Below are positions 33,699 through 42,660 of a DNA stretch of 64,000 bases, piece after piece; the first letter of the stretch is position 1; every line of letters begins with the position of its first letter. The DNA is from an uncultured Bacteroidales bacterium (lineage in GTDB: Bacteria; Bacteroidota; Bacteroidia; Bacteroidales; F082), in contig ONKA01000004.1 of assembly GCA_900318265.1 (NCBI GenBank), positions 62,001 through 126,000 of the forward strand, written 5' to 3'. The notes under the pieces are model-generated. The model had not been told where the DNA came from, did no database searches, and saw only the letters and a program-made list of their open reading frames with translations. The position numbers and the translations under genes were made by a program.

Positions 33699-35771
33699 AT
33701 GAAACGCATTATCATTTTAGCCTTGATGCTTTTGCCTGTGTTTTCCTATTCGCAAGAGCCATTGCCACAAAAACCAACCACCTATGTGGAAAACGAATTC
33801 ATCATTTGGTTGGAACAAGATGTAGACGCCACAACTTTTGCGGCCAATTCCAATGTCGGTATTGTGCCCAAAAGACTGTTATCCAAACGACTGAATATCT
33901 GGCTTTTTGAAATCTCTGACAACAAAGGGTCAAGAGAGGACAAGATGCGCCGCCTAACCACAAACAACGATGTCCGAGTCGTTCAAAACAACCATACCAA
34001 CATTGTGATGCGCGAGGTAATCCCAGATGATCCATACTACTCATCACAATGGGCACCCAACATCATGAGCCTGCCGCAAGCCTGGGAGGAATTCACCACG
34101 GGTGGCGTCACGTCAACGGGCGACACCATCGTGGTTGCAGTCATTGACGGAGGCACCGATTGGACCCACGAAGACCTGAATTGCTGGGTGAACACCCATG
34201 AGATTCCCAACAATTACATCGATGACGATGGCAACGGTTATATCGACGACTATCACGGTTGGAACGCATACAACCATAACGGATACGTCGGCAGCAACAA
34301 CCATGGCACCCACGTCTCGGGCATCATCGGTGCTGTCGGTAACAATGGTAAAGGCGTTTGTGGCGTGAACTGGAATGTGAAAGTCTTGCCAATCGGCGGT
34401 AGTTCAGGTGAAGAGTCTATTGTCGTGGAAGCCTATGCATACGCTTTGGATATGCGGGCAAGATACAATGAGACCGATGGTGAGGAAGGCGCCTTCATCG
34501 TGGCCACCAATTCCTCCTTCGGCGTCGATTACGGCAATCCCGACGATTATCCCATCTGGTGCTCGATGTATGACGAGATGGGAGCTGTCGGCATTTTGAG
34601 TTGCGGTGCCGGCCCAAATTTGAACGTGAATGTCGATTTGGTAGGCGACGTTCCGTCCACCTGTCCTGGTGACTACCTCATCGGCATCACCAACACCACC
34701 TCGGACGACGTGAAGTACACCGGCGCGGGTTACGGAATCAACAATATTGACATTGGAGCACCCGGCACATCTATCTATTCTACACTTCCTAACAACAATT
34801 ACGGCAATATGACTGGAACCTCAATGGCCACCCCACAAGTCACAGGAACCATCGCTCTAATGTATGCAGCCTTGCCCGAGGAGATGATGCAGCTTTGCAA
34901 AAGCGATCCCGCCTATTTCGGCCAAATGATGAGATACCACCTTCTGAACGGTGCCGACCACCTGCCTTCGCTTGATGGTTTGGTCGCCTCGGGAAGAAGG
35001 CTGAACGCCTATGGTGCCATTGAAAGCGCAATACATGGTAGCATTACGCCCACCTTACTTGGCGAAGTCAACATAACGGGCGAGGCGTTCTTTGGAGAGA
35101 CCCTCACCGCACAAACGGAATTGAGTTGCACACCTCCCATCCCTGAGTTGGGCGAATTAAGTTACCAATGGAAGAGAGACACAACCGCCATCGAAGGTGC
35201 CATTTATTCCACCTACACCTTAACCGAAGATGATGTTTTCGAGAAAATTTGCGTGCAAGTCGCTGCCGCAAACTGCAACGGGACTATTACCTCACCCCTT
35301 TTCGGGCCTATCAAGAAAGCGGATCAACCCGCACCCGATGCCCCGCAGATGGAGAGCAGCACGGAGTCGAGCATCACATTGGTCACCCTGGAAGACGGCG
35401 AATACAATATAAATGGTGGCGAGTGGCAGATCTCTCCTGTTTTTGAAGGTTTGGAGCCAGAAACTTCATATACCTTCACTCAACGCAAGAGGGAAACACG
35501 GTCGCATTATGCTTCCCCAGCCAGCCCCGCAGCCGTGTTTGGCACAAGACCCGACCAACTTGAAGAAATCCAAAGGAATGCCTTCAAGGTTTATCCCAAC
35601 CCCGCCAATGGCTATATCATTGTTGAAGGCACTGGCGTTGTGACCCTCACGGATACCCTTGGCCATACCATTATGACCAAGGAAATCAATGGCAAGACAA
35701 AGATGGAACTGCCCCAAGGTTTGTATTTCGTGAAAATAGGTGACAAAACCCAAAAAATCGTGGTGGAATAA
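33699..35771 (+). CDS. Subtilisin-like (S8) peptidase with T9SS sorting domain
   Basis: 690 aa. Signal peptide, an S8 propeptide-like segment (about 25-105), and the catalytic triad Asp150 (VVAVIDGGTDW), His202 (NNHGTHVSGIIG) and Ser375 (MTGTSMATPQ), with oxyanion Asn271 (ATNSSFG). An Ig-like segment follows (about 455-550), then a C-terminal sorting domain beginning KVYPNPANGYIIVEG. It should be exported by the T9SS and act as an extracellular or surface endopeptidase. The loop SCGAGPN replaces the more common AAGN strand. It has its own promoter. Confidence 0.95.
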   Translation: MKRIIILALMLLPVFSYSQEPLPQKPTTYVENEFIIWLEQDVDATTFAANSNVGIVPKRLLSKRLNIWLFEISDNKGSREDKMRRLTTNNDVRVVQNNHTNIVMREVIPDDPYYSSQWAPNIMSLPQAWEEFTTGGVTSTGDTIVVAVIDGGTDWTHEDLNCWVNTHEIPNNYIDDDGNGYIDDYHGWNAYNHNGYVGSNNHGTHVSGIIGAVGNNGKGVCGVNWNVKVLPIGGSSGEESIVVEAYAYALDMRARYNETDGEEGAFIVATNSSFGVDYGNPDDYPIWCSMYDEMGAVGILSCGAGPNLNVNVDLVGDVPSTCPGDYLIGITNTTSDDVKYTGAGYGINNIDIGAPGTSIYSTLPNNNYGNMTGTSMATPQVTGTIALMYAALPEEMMQLCKSDPAYFGQMMRYHLLNGADHLPSLDGLVASGRRLNAYGAIESAIHGSITPTLLGEVNITGEAFFGETLTAQTELSCTPPIPELGELSYQWKRDTTAIEGAIYSTYTLTEDDVFEKICVQVAAANCNGTITSPLFGPIKKADQPAPDAPQMESSTESSITLVTLEDGEYNINGGEWQISPVFEGLEPETSYTFTQRKRETRSHYASPASPAAVFGTRPDQLEEIQRNAFKVYPNPANGYIIVEGTGVVTLTDTLGHTIMTKEINGKTKMELPQGLYFVKIGDKTQKIVVE

Positions 35772-35774
35772 TGG

Positions 35775-36227
35775 TTATTCCCGCCTTTTCGAGTCCATTA
35801 TTATCGTCACTGGACCGTCATTGAGCAACTCCACGGCCATCATCGCGCCGAACTCGCCGCTTTGCACCTCGCGACCTGAAACCTCTGCCAGACGTTTCAG
35901 AAACAGCTCATACAATGGCACAGCCTGCTCTGGTCGCGCGGCACGAATGAAACTCGGACGATTGCCTTTCTTGGTCAGGGCGTGGAGCGTGAACTGGCTC
36001 ACCACAAGGAACGAACCTTCCACTTGGTTGACATCCAAGTTCATCGAATCGTTCTCATCGCTGAAAATGCGCAGTTTCGTGAGTTTTTGGCAAAGCCACT
36101 CAATGTCCTCCTCATTGTCAGCCTCTTCGATGCCGAGTAAAATCAACATTCCCAAGCCGATTTCCGATTTCATTTTGCCGTCAATCGTGACGGAAGCGTG
36201 CGTTACTCGTTGTGCTACAATGCGCAT
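35775..36227 (-). CDS. dtd: D-aminoacyl-tRNA deacylase
   Basis: 150 aa, full length for DTD. It starts MRIVAQRVTHASV; the SQFTL motif and the C-terminal NDGPVTI (the Gly-cisPro region) are present. It hydrolyses D-amino acids from tRNA. The stop is 3 nt after the stop of the convergent subtilase gene. It is the last gene of the minus-strand run amn-holA-dtd, with a repeat copy between holA and dtd. Confidence 0.95.
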   Translation of the reverse strand: MRIVAQRVTHASVTIDGKMKSEIGLGMLILLGIEEADNEEDIEWLCQKLTKLRIFSDENDSMNLDVNQVEGSFLVVSQFTLHALTKKGNRPSFIRAARPEQAVPLYELFLKRLAEVSGREVQSGEFGAMMAVELLNDGPVTIIMDSKRRE

Positions 36228-36244
36228 AGTTGAATATTGAATAC

Positions 36245-36274
36245 GGGCCCTTCGACAGGCTCAGGGACCCTTAG
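36245..36274 (-). repeat. Family-1 repeat between holA and dtd
   Basis: Minus-oriented copy, GGGCCCTTCGACAGGCTCAG then GGACCCTTA. It fills almost the whole gap between the holA stop and the dtd start. Confidence 0.88.
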
Positions 36275-36275
36275 A

Positions 36276-37274
36276 TTAATGCATTAATTTAAAAATCATC
36301 TCCCTATACAAATCCTTCTCGCTCACCTCACCGCTTTCATAACCCTTCGACTTCATGTCGAACTCACGAAGGATGGAGATGCAACGGACGCATGACGCAG
36401 GCGGATAATTGCGAGCGGCCAGTTGGTAATCTTTGACAAAATACGGATTCACGCCCAATACACTGGCTAAGGCACCCTGCGATTTGTCGGTGGCATAGTG
36501 CAACTTGAGTATCTTTGTGAAATAGCCATACAACGTTATTGCTGTGACTAACAGTGGGTTGTCTTTCCCGTTGTCGCCAAAATAATTCACAATGCGACTG
36601 GCTTTCAGCACGTCACGGCTACCGATGGCATTCTGCAACTCGAAGACATTGTAATCCTTCGAGATACCGATGTTGCGCTCCACATCCGCATCATCGATGC
36701 TTTTGTTTTTGGGCAGCGCGATGGTGAGTTTCTTCAGCTCGTTGGCGATTTTGTGAAGGTCGGTGCCAAGAAAATCGGCCAACATCTGTGTGGCTTTAGG
36801 CGTGATGGAGTAACCATCAGCTTTCAGGTAGTTCTGAATCCAACTAGGTATATTGCTGTCGTACAGTTTCTTCGACTCAAACCAAACACCTTTCTTGTCA
36901 ATCTTCTTGGCCAAAGTCTTGCGCTTGTCGAACTTCTTGTATTTATAAGCGAAGACGAGAATAGTGGTTTCCGGGATAGTGTCAAGATATTTCTCAAACT
37001 CTTCCAAGTTTTTCACATCTTGAGCCTCTTTGACGATGACCACCATGCGCTCACCCATCATCGGGAAACTACGGGCATGGTTGGCAATGGTCTCCACATC
37101 CACGTCACGGCCATAGAGCACGATTTGGTTGAAGGCACGGTCAGCCTCATCCAAAGCCTCGTTTTCAATGGTGTCCGAAATCATGTCGATGAAATACGGT
37201 TCCTCGCCCGTCAGAAAATAGATGGGCGCGAAGTTTTTCTTATGGATGTCGGAAAGGATCTGGTCGTAGGTCAT
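36276..37274 (-). CDS. holA: DNA polymerase III delta subunit
   Basis: 332 aa. PIYFLTGEEPYFIDMISDTIE at the N-terminus and the central DFLGTDLHKIANELKKL are typical of the clamp-loader delta subunit AAA-like fold without a P-loop. It loads the sliding clamp in the replisome. It overlaps the AMP nucleosidase gene by 1 nt (TGATG). Confidence 0.93.
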   Translation of the reverse strand: MTYDQILSDIHKKNFAPIYFLTGEEPYFIDMISDTIENEALDEADRAFNQIVLYGRDVDVETIANHARSFPMMGERMVVIVKEAQDVKNLEEFEKYLDTIPETTILVFAYKYKKFDKRKTLAKKIDKKGVWFESKKLYDSNIPSWIQNYLKADGYSITPKATQMLADFLGTDLHKIANELKKLTIALPKNKSIDDADVERNIGISKDYNVFELQNAIGSRDVLKASRIVNYFGDNGKDNPLLVTAITLYGYFTKILKLHYATDKSQGALASVLGVNPYFVKDYQLAARNYPPASCVRCISILREFDMKSKGYESGEVSEKDLYREMIFKLMH

Positions 37275-38044
37275 CAGAACTTCAAGTGCTTGACGGTGAT
37301 ACCGTTATTAATCAGTTGTCGTAATGAGTCGATACCAATGCGCAGGTGCTCGCCAACGAAGTTCTTGCTGACCACTTTATCGCTCTCCTCAGTCTTAACA
37401 CCTTCGGGCACCATGGGGTTGTCAGACACCAATAGCAATGCGCCCGTCGGGATTTCGTTGTGGAAACCGACCGAGAAGATGGTCGCGGTTTCCATATCCA
37501 CGGCCATGCAACGGATTTTGCGCAGGTAATCCTTGAAATCCTCGTCGTGTTCCCACACACGACGGTTGGTGGTGTAAACGGTGCCTGTCCAATAGTCGCG
37601 GCCATAGTCGCGAATGGTGGTGGAAATAGCTTTTTCAAGGCTAAATGCCGGTAACGCAGGCACTTCGGGCGGGAAATAGTCGTTTGAGGTACCTTCGCCT
37701 CGGATGGCCGCAATAGGCAGAATGAGATCGCCTACCTTGTTGATTTTCTTCACACCGCCACATTTTCCCAAAAACAACACCGCTTTGGGCTGAATGGCAG
37801 TCAGCAGGTCCATGATGGTGGCAGCGTTGGCGCTACCCATGCTGAAATTAATGATGGTGATTTCGCCGTCGGTAGCGCAGGGCATCGAACGGTCGCGACC
37901 AATGACTTCCACGCCTTGCCATTCGGCAAAACGATCCACATAATTCTGGAAGTTGGTCAACAGGATATATTTCCCAAACTGATCCAGTGGCAGACCCGTA
38001 TAGCGAGGCAGCCAGTTTTCAACTATTTCTTGCTTGGTCTTCAT
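37274..38044 (-). CDS. amn: AMP nucleosidase (Bacteroidetes-type)
   Basis: 256 aa. It is a phosphorylase-fold protein with IINFSMGSANAATIMDLL, VLFLGKCGGVKK and CMAVDMETATIFSVG, which carry the ribose and purine contacts. Members of this short type are annotated as AMP nucleosidases, splitting AMP into adenine and ribose 5-phosphate. A uridine phosphorylase-like activity cannot be ruled out from the fold alone. It overlaps holA by 1 nt and has a TATTTTTG box upstream. Confidence 0.85.
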   Translation of the reverse strand: MKTKQEIVENWLPRYTGLPLDQFGKYILLTNFQNYVDRFAEWQGVEVIGRDRSMPCATDGEITIINFSMGSANAATIMDLLTAIQPKAVLFLGKCGGVKKINKVGDLILPIAAIRGEGTSNDYFPPEVPALPAFSLEKAISTTIRDYGRDYWTGTVYTTNRRVWEHDEDFKDYLRKIRCMAVDMETATIFSVGFHNEIPTGALLLVSDNPMVPEGVKTEESDKVVSKNFVGEHLRIGIDSLRQLINNGITVKHLKF

Positions 38045-38063
38045 TTGCTTTCGATTATTTGTG

Positions 38064-38101
38064 CAAAAATAGAAAAACTATTTGAATTGTGTGTATCTTT
38101 G
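38064..38101. promoter_or_regulatory. Divergent -7 boxes (amn / small repeat protein)
   Basis: Minus TATTTTTG (38064-38071) lies 20 nt before amn. Plus TATCTTTG (38094-38101) lies 43 nt before the small protein gene. Confidence 0.5.
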
Positions 38102-38143
38102 CCACGAAATCGAAAGATTGGAATTGCATTTCAACAACATAAA

Positions 38144-38545
38144 ATGACCCACTACCCCGTAAAAATATTGATGGCTTTCGGCTGTACCTTCGAACCTGGC
38201 GGAGAAGAGTTCTTCGAGTGGCTGATGCGCAACGGCTATCCCGAACTGGGTGCTTTGAGCAACACCATTCAAGGCGACCATGAGGCCAAAGACTGGCTTA
38301 TGGAACACGGATTTCCCCACTTGGCAGCCATTGACAGCGTCATCGACAAGGAAGCGAAAGCCGAAGAATGGCTCGCCAAAAACCATTTTACGGTCAACCT
38401 CGCCTTCGCAAAAGCCATTAATCGAGATGATGAAGCCAGAGAATGGCTCGAAAAAAACGAGCTACAGGTTTTCATCATCCTCGCCGATAAGATTCGCAAA
38501 TATTTGGATGACAAATATTTAGATTATCATAAAATCCATTTTTAA
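38144..38545 (+). CDS. Small helical repeat protein of unknown function
   Basis: 133 aa from the ATG at 38144, chosen because a -7 box lies 43 nt upstream; the open frame extends further back through the promoter. Residues about 20-125 hold three to four imperfect units of about 30 residues, each with an acidic-EWL or DWL core (EFFEWLMRNGYPEL; EAKDWLMEHGFPHLAAID; AEEWLAKNHFTVNLAFA; AREWLEKNELQVF). The units look like alpha-hairpin repeats. I do not recognise the family. It is monocistronic. Confidence 0.7.
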   Translation: MTHYPVKILMAFGCTFEPGGEEFFEWLMRNGYPELGALSNTIQGDHEAKDWLMEHGFPHLAAIDSVIDKEAKAEEWLAKNHFTVNLAFAKAINRDDEAREWLEKNELQVFIILADKIRKYLDDKYLDYHKIHF

Positions 38546-38560
38546 TTTCAAACGAAATTT

Positions 38561-38594
38561 TTTGAGCTACATAAGAGAAAAAATCCTAACTTTG
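38561..38594 (+). promoter_or_regulatory. Promoter of the 214-aa membrane-anchored protein gene
   Basis: TTTG (38561-38564) and -7 TAACTTTG (38587-38594), 22 nt apart, lie 42 nt before the ATG. Confidence 0.55.
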
Positions 38595-38635
38595 CCGCCA
38601 ATCAGAGAAAGAAATAATTAGAAAATCATACTACA

Positions 38636-39280
38636 ATGAAAAAAGGATTATCCATCGTCATCAACATCATTCTGTTTGCCATCATTGTGCTGTTAGCATG
38701 GCAAGTCGTCAAGAGCATCCAAGCTCCCATCAAGTTCAACACTGAGCAAAAAGCTCGTGAAGCCAAGGTGATTGAGCGCCTTATCGACATCCGTAACGCC
38801 GAGGTGCTTTACAAAAATGCCACCAGCAAGTACACCGACAATTTCGACACCTTGATCAATTTCTGCAAGAATGCCGAGATTCCCGTGGTGCAGATGATTT
38901 CAAAGCAAAACCCAGAGGACTCCACCTACTATACCGTTTACGACACCATCGGATTCGTGAAAGTGATGGACTCCCTCAAGAGTGGTCGTGAAGGCTTCAA
39001 CATCACCGACCTTAAGGTTGTGCCTTTCAGCGAACCTCAAAAGAATTTCGAACTTGAGGCCGGCGTAAAGGAAAGCAGTGGCGTCAAAGTTCCGATCTTC
39101 GAAGCCCGCACGCCTTACGAAATCTATTTAGGTACTCCTGGTGCCGCTTTCAGCGACAAGGAATGGAAACAGCGCGTCGACAACCTCAAGGCCGAAAAGG
39201 AAAGCATCCACCGTTACGCTGGCCTGAAAGTCGGTTCGATGGAAGAGGCTTCCACCGAGGGTAACTGGGAGAAACTCTAA
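38636..39280 (+). CDS. Membrane-anchored protein of unknown function
   Basis: 214 aa. One N-terminal membrane helix (about 5-25, IVINIILFAIIVLLAWQVV) is followed by a charged soluble part with a pilin-like helical start (EQKAREAKVIERLIDIRNAEVLYK). The layout is that of a single-pass periplasmic protein. The gene comes just before DUF3822 and rsmD and may be in one operon with them. No catalytic motif is visible, and the function is unknown. Confidence 0.75.
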   Translation: MKKGLSIVINIILFAIIVLLAWQVVKSIQAPIKFNTEQKAREAKVIERLIDIRNAEVLYKNATSKYTDNFDTLINFCKNAEIPVVQMISKQNPEDSTYYTVYDTIGFVKVMDSLKSGREGFNITDLKVVPFSEPQKNFELEAGVKESSGVKVPIFEARTPYEIYLGTPGAAFSDKEWKQRVDNLKAEKESIHRYAGLKVGSMEEASTEGNWEKL

Positions 39281-39293
39281 ACGTTTAGGATGA

Positions 39294-40145
39294 ATGACGG
39301 CATCGTTGAATCCTTATATCTGCCAATACGGCGAGGAGTTTGATGCCGAGAAGTCATCGCATTACAGAATGACCATCCAATGCTCGTTGGGTGGTCTTTC
39401 TTTTGCCCTTCTCGATGCCAAAACCCAAACTCTCGTTGCCTTGGAATGCTACCAGTCGGACCTGTTGGCCGACAGCAACGATCTCTTTCGCACCTTGGAA
39501 CGCGCTTTGGAAGACAAGAACTTGAACAACAAGGATTTCCAATCGGTGACTTTCATTGTCGATAACCGCTATTGCTCACTCGTCCCCCAACCTCTGTTCA
39601 ACGAAGCTGACCAAGCCAAATACCTTGACTTTGCCTTCCAAATCCCAGAGGGTTATACCATCGCTTCTGAGCCTATAGCATCGGCGCAATGCCACATAGT
39701 CCATGCGTTCCTAAAAACCATGCAAGACAAGGTTTTGAACAAATGGACAGACGCCCGCATCACGCATTCCAGCAGTGTTTTCATCGACAACGTCATGAAA
39801 GCCGAGGACGACAATGGCGTCTTCGTCAATGTTCGCAATCGCGACTTTGACATGCTCGTCAAAAAGGAAGGCAAGTTGCATTTCTTCAACAATTTCAAGT
39901 TCAACACGAAGGAAGACTTTGCCTATTTCCTTTTGTTCGCCATGGAGCAAAACGGCGTTTCGGGCCAAGACACGCCCGTCGTCTTCTCAGGTCTCATCCG
40001 TCCCGCCTCCGATATCATCGACCTCTGCGGACGCTATGTGAGAGACATCCGTTTCGTTGAAGACCCGCACACGCTCCACGTCAGCAAAGCCCTTGACGAA
40101 GTACCGTTCCAATACTACTACATCCATTATCAAGCACTAAGATGA
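39294..40145 (+). CDS. DUF3822 family protein
   Basis: 283 aa. It has the appearance of the Bacteroidetes-restricted DUF3822 family, with the two-lobed actin/ribonuclease-H-like repeats (LSFALLDAKTQTLVALECY; VFVNVRNRDFDMLVKKEGKLHFFNNF) seen in this family. It commonly precedes rsmD in Bacteroidetes, as here, where the ATG of rsmD overlaps its stop (ATGA). A start with TTAGGA upstream fits. The biochemical role is not known. Confidence 0.85.
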   Translation: MTASLNPYICQYGEEFDAEKSSHYRMTIQCSLGGLSFALLDAKTQTLVALECYQSDLLADSNDLFRTLERALEDKNLNNKDFQSVTFIVDNRYCSLVPQPLFNEADQAKYLDFAFQIPEGYTIASEPIASAQCHIVHAFLKTMQDKVLNKWTDARITHSSSVFIDNVMKAEDDNGVFVNVRNRDFDMLVKKEGKLHFFNNFKFNTKEDFAYFLLFAMEQNGVSGQDTPVVFSGLIRPASDIIDLCGRYVRDIRFVEDPHTLHVSKALDEVPFQYYYIHYQALR

Positions 40146-40708
40146 GAATCATTAGAGGAAGATACCAACGCCGACAGATTACCGCCCAAAACAATCTGCC
40201 TGTGCGCCCCACCACCGACATGGCCAAGGAAAGCCTGTTCAATATCATTGAGAACCATTTCGACTTTGAGGAAACCGAGGCCTTAGACCTCTTTGCCGGT
40301 ACGGGCAACATTTCATACGAACTGGTCTCAAGAGGCTGCCCGAAAGTGGTGGCAGTCGACCAAGACTTCGGCTGCGTAAGGTTCATCCGAGAGACGGCCA
40401 ACAAACTCAACATGAAGGAGTTGCTTGTTGTCCGTTCCGACGTATTCCGTTTCTTGGACAAACATCAGATGCAATACGATCTCATCTTCGCCGACCCGCC
40501 CTACGACTGCGAGCACTACAACGAGCTAGTCAACCTCATCTTTGAACGCAACCTGCTGCGCGAAGGCGGAATGTTTGTCTTGGAACACGACAAATACCAA
40601 AGCTTTGAAGAGCATCCCCATTTCATGGAACAGCGTCATTATGGCAAAGTGAATTTCACTTTCTTTGCGCAGACCATCGAAGAAGAATCAGAGGAAGAGG
40701 AAGAATAA
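40142..40708 (+). CDS. rsmD: 16S rRNA (guanine966-N2)-methyltransferase
   Basis: 188 aa Rossmann methyltransferase. It starts MRIIRGRYQRR with RPTTDMAKESLFNII. ALDLFAGTGNISYEL is the SAM-binding loop and FADPPYDCEHY the catalytic DPPY. It methylates G966 of 16S rRNA. The acidic tail (EEESEEEEE) is unusual in length. It overlaps DUF3822 by 4 nt. Confidence 0.95.
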   Translation: MRIIRGRYQRRQITAQNNLPVRPTTDMAKESLFNIIENHFDFEETEALDLFAGTGNISYELVSRGCPKVVAVDQDFGCVRFIRETANKLNMKELLVVRSDVFRFLDKHQMQYDLIFADPPYDCEHYNELVNLIFERNLLREGGMFVLEHDKYQSFEEHPHFMEQRHYGKVNFTFFAQTIEEESEEEEE

Positions 40709-40719
40709 CACCTTATTAA

Positions 40720-42507
40720 TTAAATATACCCGAAGCGTTTCCTGACGATTTCCTTCTCTTCGTCGCTGCTGTCGCGGAAGAGCGGCATCACCTCGTCCTC
40801 GGGGAAGTCGGTGAAGGTGAGGAAAAGCAACGAATCCAAGGTGTCGTTGAAGTCGGGGTCGACATTGAAGCACAAGAACTTGGCATTCAGTTTCAGATAT
40901 TTCTTGAACAAGGTGGGCAGGCGGTACTGGCCGTTGCTCAGGCGGAACATGAACTTGTCGAACTTGTCGATACTATCCATATTACCTTTCATCAGCACAT
41001 CAGCATCCACCTTAATGAAATCCTCATGGAAAGGCGTCATCGGCATAGCCATGTGGGCGAGTTCCTCACTCACGGGGTGCTTCTCGGTGACATACTTCAC
41101 AATCATGCTCATATAGAACTTGGGATACCATGAGCTGATGCTCACCGGGCCAATGAAATGGTTGATGTTGGGATAGCGCACCACCACATCCGACAAGCCA
41201 CGCAACAAGAGCACCAGGGGCAAAACCTCTTTCTGATAGTCGAGCGTGACGAACGAGCGTCCCAACTCAATAGTATGCTCCAAGTAGGGAACAAAAGCCT
41301 CTTTGAAATTGACCAATGTGCTGACATAAAAGCCTTTTATGCCATACTTTGGAACGATGTCGCTGCCAATTCCCAAACGATAGCAACCTGCGATCTTCTG
41401 CTTCACCTTGTCCCAAAGGATAAGATGCTTGAAATGGTTGTCGAATTCATCTTGGTCGAGACTCTTACCAGTACCTTCGCCGATGGCGCGGAACGTTTCC
41501 TCGCGCAAGCGTGCGATTTCGTGCATTAGGTTCGGTATATCCTCATAATCGGCCAGATAACAGTCATAGTCAGAGGCGGAATAGAGGAACGACTTCTCGC
41601 GGATGGCATCCAATTCGGCCAACATAAGCGACAAATCCGTAGGAACGTCTATTTCGCATTGATTGGCCTCTTTCTTCTCAGCTGTCTTTGCCGGTATGTT
41701 GGCCTCCAGAGCGTATGAACGGCTACGCAGATAAGCGGCTAAGTCGGCAGGCTTCTCGTAAGTGGCAATCTCGGCAGGAAGGATGGGTTTGCCAATCTGC
41801 AGGTTAAAACACTGATCGTGCTTGTTGGCCAACTCACGCGTCAGGCGTGCCGTGCCCAACATGGGGTGAATCTTGTCGACCGCATAAAACAGCTTCGAGT
41901 TGCGTCCATCCCAAAAAACAGGGATGACGGGTACACCAGCATTCTTGATGATACGGGCAATGGACGTGCTCCAAGCTAAATCCTCAGGGTAATCATGACC
42001 ATGGTAGCGCGACACTTCGCCTGCGGGAAATACGCCCAAACCATAACCCGATGCGATATGTTGTATGGCGCCCTTGATGCCACCCACGCTGCTCTTCCAT
42101 TCCGGATTATCGGTAAATGGGTTCACCGCAAAGAAGCATTCCTTAAGATTCGGAATGTGCGCCAAGATGAAGTTGGCCATCAGCTTGAAATCGGGACGCA
42201 CTTTGGCGATAGCGCTCAAAAGCATCACGCCCTCGATGCCACCGAAGGGATGGTTGCTCACCATGACAAAACCGCCCTCCTTAGGGATGCTCTCCAATTG
42301 TTCTGGATTAATATCAATTGTGATGCCCATGTTTTCGAGGAGATGGTCGGCAAACTCAGCACCTTGATAATCGGCTGCACCGTCAAAGAGGCGGTTGATT
42401 TTGCCCAGGCCCATTACACCATAGGCCAACCCTGCCACACAAGTGCCGAAGAAGCCTTTCATTCCAAAGGCCTTTTTCAAATCCGCATTGGTTACAACTT
42501 TTCGCAT
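40720..42507 (-). CDS. Fused acyltransferase (PlsC-like + GNAT-like), GlsF/OlsF-type lipid synthase
   Basis: 595 aa. The N-terminal half (about 1-280) is a PlsC-like acyltransferase with VMVSNHPFGGIEGV, where the last acidic residue of the usual HPFGGxD block is Glu, and FPAGEVSRYHG. The C-terminal half (about 300-590) is the GNAT-like 'hemolysin' domain with LREETFRAIGEGTGKSLDQDEFD and GCYRLGIG. Such fusions make ornithine or glycine lipids (OlsF, GlsF). Bacteroides species usually carry two separate genes glsB/glsA. It is monocistronic, with a TATCTTTG box upstream. Confidence 0.85.
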   Translation of the reverse strand: MRKVVTNADLKKAFGMKGFFGTCVAGLAYGVMGLGKINRLFDGAADYQGAEFADHLLENMGITIDINPEQLESIPKEGGFVMVSNHPFGGIEGVMLLSAIAKVRPDFKLMANFILAHIPNLKECFFAVNPFTDNPEWKSSVGGIKGAIQHIASGYGLGVFPAGEVSRYHGHDYPEDLAWSTSIARIIKNAGVPVIPVFWDGRNSKLFYAVDKIHPMLGTARLTRELANKHDQCFNLQIGKPILPAEIATYEKPADLAAYLRSRSYALEANIPAKTAEKKEANQCEIDVPTDLSLMLAELDAIREKSFLYSASDYDCYLADYEDIPNLMHEIARLREETFRAIGEGTGKSLDQDEFDNHFKHLILWDKVKQKIAGCYRLGIGSDIVPKYGIKGFYVSTLVNFKEAFVPYLEHTIELGRSFVTLDYQKEVLPLVLLLRGLSDVVVRYPNINHFIGPVSISSWYPKFYMSMIVKYVTEKHPVSEELAHMAMPMTPFHEDFIKVDADVLMKGNMDSIDKFDKFMFRLSNGQYRLPTLFKKYLKLNAKFLCFNVDPDFNDTLDSLLFLTFTDFPEDEVMPLFRDSSDEEKEIVRKRFGYI

Positions 42508-42542
42508 GGTCGATGAGCTAAATCACACATTATTTCAAACTG

Positions 42543-42550
42543 CAAAGATA
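42543..42550 (-). promoter_or_regulatory. -7 box of the acyltransferase fusion gene
   Basis: TATCTTTG on the minus strand, 36 nt upstream of the ATG. Confidence 0.5.
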
Positions 42551-42624
42551 AGGATTTTTCAATCGCAGTATCTTTTTTTCCTATAAAAACAGCTATTCCT
42601 CCGCCTATCCACACAAGAAAAGCG

Positions 42625-42632
42625 TATTTTTG
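42625..42632 (+). promoter_or_regulatory. -7 box of the pseudouridine synthase gene
   Basis: TATTTTTG, 29 nt upstream of the ATG; a -33 element is not obvious. Confidence 0.5.
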
Positions 42633-42660
42633 CCTTTGATTTAATCCGAAAGACAGCATT

